From Chloroflexota bacterium (GTDB taxonomy: Bacteria > Chloroflexota > UBA11872), in NCBI GenBank assembly GCA_022821645.1, contig JAJEDE010000021.1, positions 32,947-96,946 of the forward strand: 64,000 nucleotides of DNA, in the 5' to 3' direction. Of the stretch, positions 61,834-64,000 are shown one piece after another. The translations under genes were made by a program, and so were the position numbers. Position 1 is the first letter of the stretch. Each line of letters begins with the position of its first letter. Under the pieces are notes generated by a model. The model was not told the origin of the DNA, did not search any database, and worked only from the letters and a program-made list of their open reading frames with translations.

Positions 61834-62005
61834 TCAAGGTGTCCAACAGAAGCGCCCTGCGGGTGAATCGCCGTGGTTGGATTATATCGGGGACCCGATT
61901 CGGATCGACGGTGTCTCGCACCCTGTCAATACGCCGAACAGATTCCTCGGTCAGATCCCGGAGACTGCGGCCAACTTGGCGCTGGATGACCAGTGATGCG
62001 CCGAG
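61826..62005 (-). other. Possible small coding frame without a standard start
   Basis: A 59-codon frame between stops with coding-like composition (SLRDLTEESVRRIDRVRDTVDP, IIQPRRFTRRALLLDTLNA), ending by TAG inside the start of the 61833 gene. The only usual start in frame is a GTG at 61921 leaving 31 residues. It might be the tail of a broken gene or an uncanonically started small gene that is coupled to the next. Confidence 0.3.
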
Positions 62006-62246
62006 TCAAGAAAAGTCTCCATAGGGGTGGTGCTGACCAATCTCGAGGCGAATGAACTGGCTGGCGTGGAATGGCCTCGCCATTTGAAGCGGTCCCGGGC
62101 ATCAACTGATCGACCCTGGTGTCCGAGGCCGTCTGGAGGAGCATCATTGAGGACTAACCGGGATGCGGCGAGGAGTGTGAACGCGCTAGATTGCCGCATC
62201 GCCGAGAGGGAGTTGGTGCTCGCAAGGATGTTCCAGAGGTGAAGTC
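61834..62246. other. 413-base region with no secure gene
   Basis: Apart from the low-confidence frame above, nothing else looks coding. The right end holds GAGG before the GTG at 62247. No repeats or RNA motifs seen. Confidence 0.4.
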
Positions 62247-63218
62247 GTGAAGACGCTTGACGCTGCGGCCGCTGTACTAGGGGACGCGAGCGGACCGCTG
62301 CACTACAAGGAAATCACGAAACTGATGCTTGCCCGGAAGGAATGGAGTACTTCGAGCAAGAGCCCCGAACGAACGCTTTACGCCAGCATCTCTGGGGACA
62401 TAGCGAAAAGGGGCTCCGGCTCGCGCTTCACTCACGTGGGTCCTGGGCTGTTTGCTCTGACTTCCGGCTCTTCTGGCGACAAGATGTCGTTCGGAGACGC
62501 GGCGGAACGGATTCTTGGTGGTTCGCCTATCCAGCAGCCCATGCACTATGCCGAGATCACAAAGCTTGCACTCGAACGCAGACTCATCCAGACAAAGGGG
62601 CGCACACCGGCGGCGTCCATGTACGCGGTTATCCATAACGAGATCAAGCGGCATGAGGAACGCGAGGAGTCCCCGCGCTTTGTGCGGCACGGCCGAGGGC
62701 TGATCGGCCTAACCGCTTGGCTGCCCGATGAGGTAGCGAATCTGATCGACGAGCGAAATCGAGAGGTTCGGGATGGGCTGCTGGACCGCGCCCGGACTAC
62801 GTCGCCCGCTGACTTCGAGAGTCTGGTAGGTGAGTTGCTTGTAGCCATGGGATTCGAAGACGTCAAAGTGACAGACGTGTCAGGAGACGGCGGGATTGAC
62901 GTTCGTGGAGTCCTGGTAGTCGGCGACGCGATTCGCATTCGAATGGCGGTGCAGGCAAAACGCTGGAAGAGCAACGTGATAGCCCCGATTGTGCAGCAGG
63001 TAAGGGGATCGCTGGGAGCGCACGAGCAGGGGCTCATTATCACGACGAGCGACTTCAGCTCGGGAGCCAAGAAGGAAGCGCAGCGATCTGATGCGGCTCC
63101 GGTAGCGCTCATCGGCGGTGAGCAACTGGCGGGGCTGCTGGCTGAGCACGAGATTGGTGCTCGGATGACGAGCTACGAGTTGTACACGCTTGACGAGGTC
63201 GATAGCGCGGACGTCTGA
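62247..63218 (+). CDS. Double HARE-HTH plus Mrr-like restriction endonuclease
   Basis: 323 residues, GTG start with GAGG upstream. Two similar HARE-HTH domains (residues about 1-70, LHYKEITKLMLARKEW, and 80-155, MHYAEITKLALERRL) precede an Mrr-type catalytic domain (about 180-310): GFEDVKVTDVSGDGGIDV and MAVQAKRWK supply the D...QxK site. HARE-HTH is thought to recognise modified or distorted DNA, so this may be a modification-dependent nuclease. No methylase partner is near. Confidence 0.85.
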   Translation: MKTLDAAAAVLGDASGPLHYKEITKLMLARKEWSTSSKSPERTLYASISGDIAKRGSGSRFTHVGPGLFALTSGSSGDKMSFGDAAERILGGSPIQQPMHYAEITKLALERRLIQTKGRTPAASMYAVIHNEIKRHEEREESPRFVRHGRGLIGLTAWLPDEVANLIDERNREVRDGLLDRARTTSPADFESLVGELLVAMGFEDVKVTDVSGDGGIDVRGVLVVGDAIRIRMAVQAKRWKSNVIAPIVQQVRGSLGAHEQGLIITTSDFSSGAKKEAQRSDAAPVALIGGEQLAGLLAEHEIGARMTSYELYTLDEVDSADV

Positions 63219-63373
63219 AGTCTGACGAGTGCGTCGCCGATCTGGGGGAATGGCACCGAGCCTGGGTTGAGCTGCGTTCGAGCCTGGACACCCGGGACCT
63301 TCAGGTTGAGGCGTACGTGGTGTTGGCGGGGCATTTCCTGGTAGCTGATTGGGTTGTCCAGGAATCTCGCTGA
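63215..63373 (+). other. Possible 52-residue CDS starting CTG, coupled to the nuclease stop
   Basis: A frame with coding-like composition (SDECVADLGEWHRAWVELR and VEAYVVLAGHFLVADWVV) runs from 63215 to a TGA at 63373. No ATG/GTG/TTG is available near its start; a CTG overlaps the nuclease's TGA as CTGA, like the ATGA overlaps elsewhere. Could be a small gene or a frameshifted extension. Confidence 0.35.
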
Positions 63374-63405
63374 ACGTCGTGCTCTGGACCGCGATGCCAA
63401 TTGAC

Positions 63406-63894
63406 TTAGCCAAGCACGAATCGGGCTTTTTCTTGCCGCAGCATTTGGTAGGGATTGATGCAGCGGATGTTGAGACCGATGCAGGCGTTTGGGATTTTGA
63501 TTTTTCTGATGGTTTCGGCGGGGACCTCGTGGGTGACGACAACGTAGTTGTGCGCTAGGGCATGGGCGACGATCCAGTAATCGGCCAGCTGCAGAAACGT
63601 GGCAATGGCTGCCCGATCATAATGCTGGCCGCTTGCCCAATGACTGACTCTGTCGAGAGCAGGCAATACGGCGGAATCCGCTGGAAGGAAGAATTTGTCG
63701 CCTCGCTCTTCGGCCCATTCCGATAGCTCATCCCCTCCGGCACGCAGCTCATCCGCGACTTTCTCGATGCTTGCCACCTTGCCTTCCTGGTTCGCCATGA
63801 GCAGCCAATCCCAGAATGCCGGGACGAAGTCGAAACCGTAGTGCAGGTTCTTGGCCTGGATGAAGACGTTCGAGTCGAGCAGATACCTCGTCAA
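63406..63894 (-). CDS. DUF4411 family PIN-domain toxin
   Basis: 162 residues, TTG start at 63894. PIN fold: acidic residues in RYLLDSNVFI, VADELRAGGDELSEW and QLADYWIVAHAL are the RNase-type cluster. DUF4411 proteins are typically encoded beside an HTH/ImmA-IrrE partner. The start overlaps the partner's stop as TTGA, tightly coupling translation. Likely toxin of a toxin-antitoxin or defence pair. Confidence 0.8.
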   Translation of the reverse strand: MTRYLLDSNVFIQAKNLHYGFDFVPAFWDWLLMANQEGKVASIEKVADELRAGGDELSEWAEERGDKFFLPADSAVLPALDRVSHWASGQHYDRAAIATFLQLADYWIVAHALAHNYVVVTHEVPAETIRKIKIPNACIGLNIRCINPYQMLRQEKARFVLG

Positions 63895-64000
63895 CCCAAT
63901 ACGCCTGCTTCTCGCCCGAGGTTGTTGAAGGTTTCGAGTTTCGAGACGCCGACCATGCGAAAGGCATCGCGGTAGAGGGTGTGTCCTTCACGAGTGCTCT
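63891..64000 (-). CDS. Partial ImmA/IrrE-type partner of the PIN toxin (C-terminus only)
   Basis: Only the last 35 codons are in the window. They read EGHTLYRDAFRMVGVSK and FNNLGREAGVLG, the C-terminal region found at the end of XRE/ImmA-IrrE metallopeptidase partners of DUF4411. Stop TGA is inside the toxin's start. The N-terminus, including any HTH and HExxH, is outside. Confidence 0.6.
   Translation of the reverse strand, partial: STREGHTLYRDAFRMVGVSKLETFNNLGREAGVLG

Overview
The window is a GC-rich bacterial chromosome segment, densely coded on both strands. I see no plasmid, phage or insertion-sequence signature. It most resembles Chloroflexota, possibly a free-living or sponge-associated marine lineage such as SAR202; that is inference, not a measurement. 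The supporting signs are substrate-binding lipoproteins whose lipidated N-terminus runs into a Val/Glu/Lys heptad-like linker, a secreted WD40 protein carrying the FW..GG..FG.P module common in Chloroflexota exported proteins, several enolase-superfamily and Gfo/Idh/MocA paralogues, and an SRP RNA-dnaX-ybaB-recR module.

Layout. 1-5.3 kb: sugar-acid catabolism (TIM-barrel-like protein, Gfo/Idh oxidoreductase, class IV aminotransferase, enolase-superfamily dehydratase, mannonate dehydratase). 5.4-8.1 kb: zinc/manganese ABC importer with a His-rich binding protein. 8.2-11.5 kb: lipid genes (cyclopropane synthase, fatty-acid desaturase, TIGR01777 epimerase). 11.5-18.7 kb: secreted WD40 protein, HpnB-like glycosyltransferase, PhyH dioxygenase, tRNA-Pro(GGG), rhamnosyltransferase-like GT2, Fe-S PD-(D/E)XK nuclease. 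18.6-24.7 kb, minus strand: a compact run hpt, alpha/beta hydrolase, FAH-family hydrolase, LarA-family racemase, four-carbon acid-sugar kinase, pdxA2, secG. 24.8-31.9 kb: Mug glycosylase, three tiny membrane proteins, transglutaminase-like plus DUF58 pair, chromate transporter, lipoprotein. 31.8-35.3 kb: metallo-hydrolase, recR, ybaB, dnaX, SRP RNA. 35.5-43.7 kb: threonine aldolase, a full branched-chain amino acid ABC system, hydrolase, aldo/keto reductase. 43.9-57.9 kb: the most unusual part. Two tandemly duplicated Tat/lipoprotein binding proteins with matching terminators are followed by five tandem paralogous ~80-residue lipoproteins and a sulfatase-fold enzyme with Thr at the nucleophile position; then come a hydroxyacid dehydrogenase, a galactonate-dehydratase-like enolase, a divergent pair of beta-propeller glycosidase-like genes, a sixth small lipoprotein and a third orphan binding protein. 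58-61 kb: Gfo/Idh and epimerase genes with a strikingly G-rich coding strand. 61-64 kb: small genes, a double HARE-HTH/Mrr nuclease and a DUF4411 PIN toxin with the tail of its ImmA/IrrE-type partner, i.e. a defence/toxin-antitoxin edge.

How the genes fit together: much of the window looks like uptake and dismantling of sugar acids and sulfated, phosphorylated or glycosylated material. Binding proteins, AP-superfamily and glycosidase-like hydrolases act on the substrate; two enolase-superfamily dehydratases, UxuA, oxidoreductases, the four-carbon kinase/PdxA2 pair and LarA act on the acids. Best candidate for something undescribed: the small-lipoprotein array coupled to orphan binding proteins. 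A second theme is several enzymes in which the usual catalytic residue is replaced (Gfo/Idh Lys to Ile, enolase metal Asp to Asn, alpha/beta hydrolase Ser to Ala, transglutaminase Cys to Ser, sulfatase Cys to Thr). A third is a handful of well-supported reading frames with no ATG, GTG or TTG start. No searches, alignments or composition counts were run; all family calls rest on motifs read by eye.
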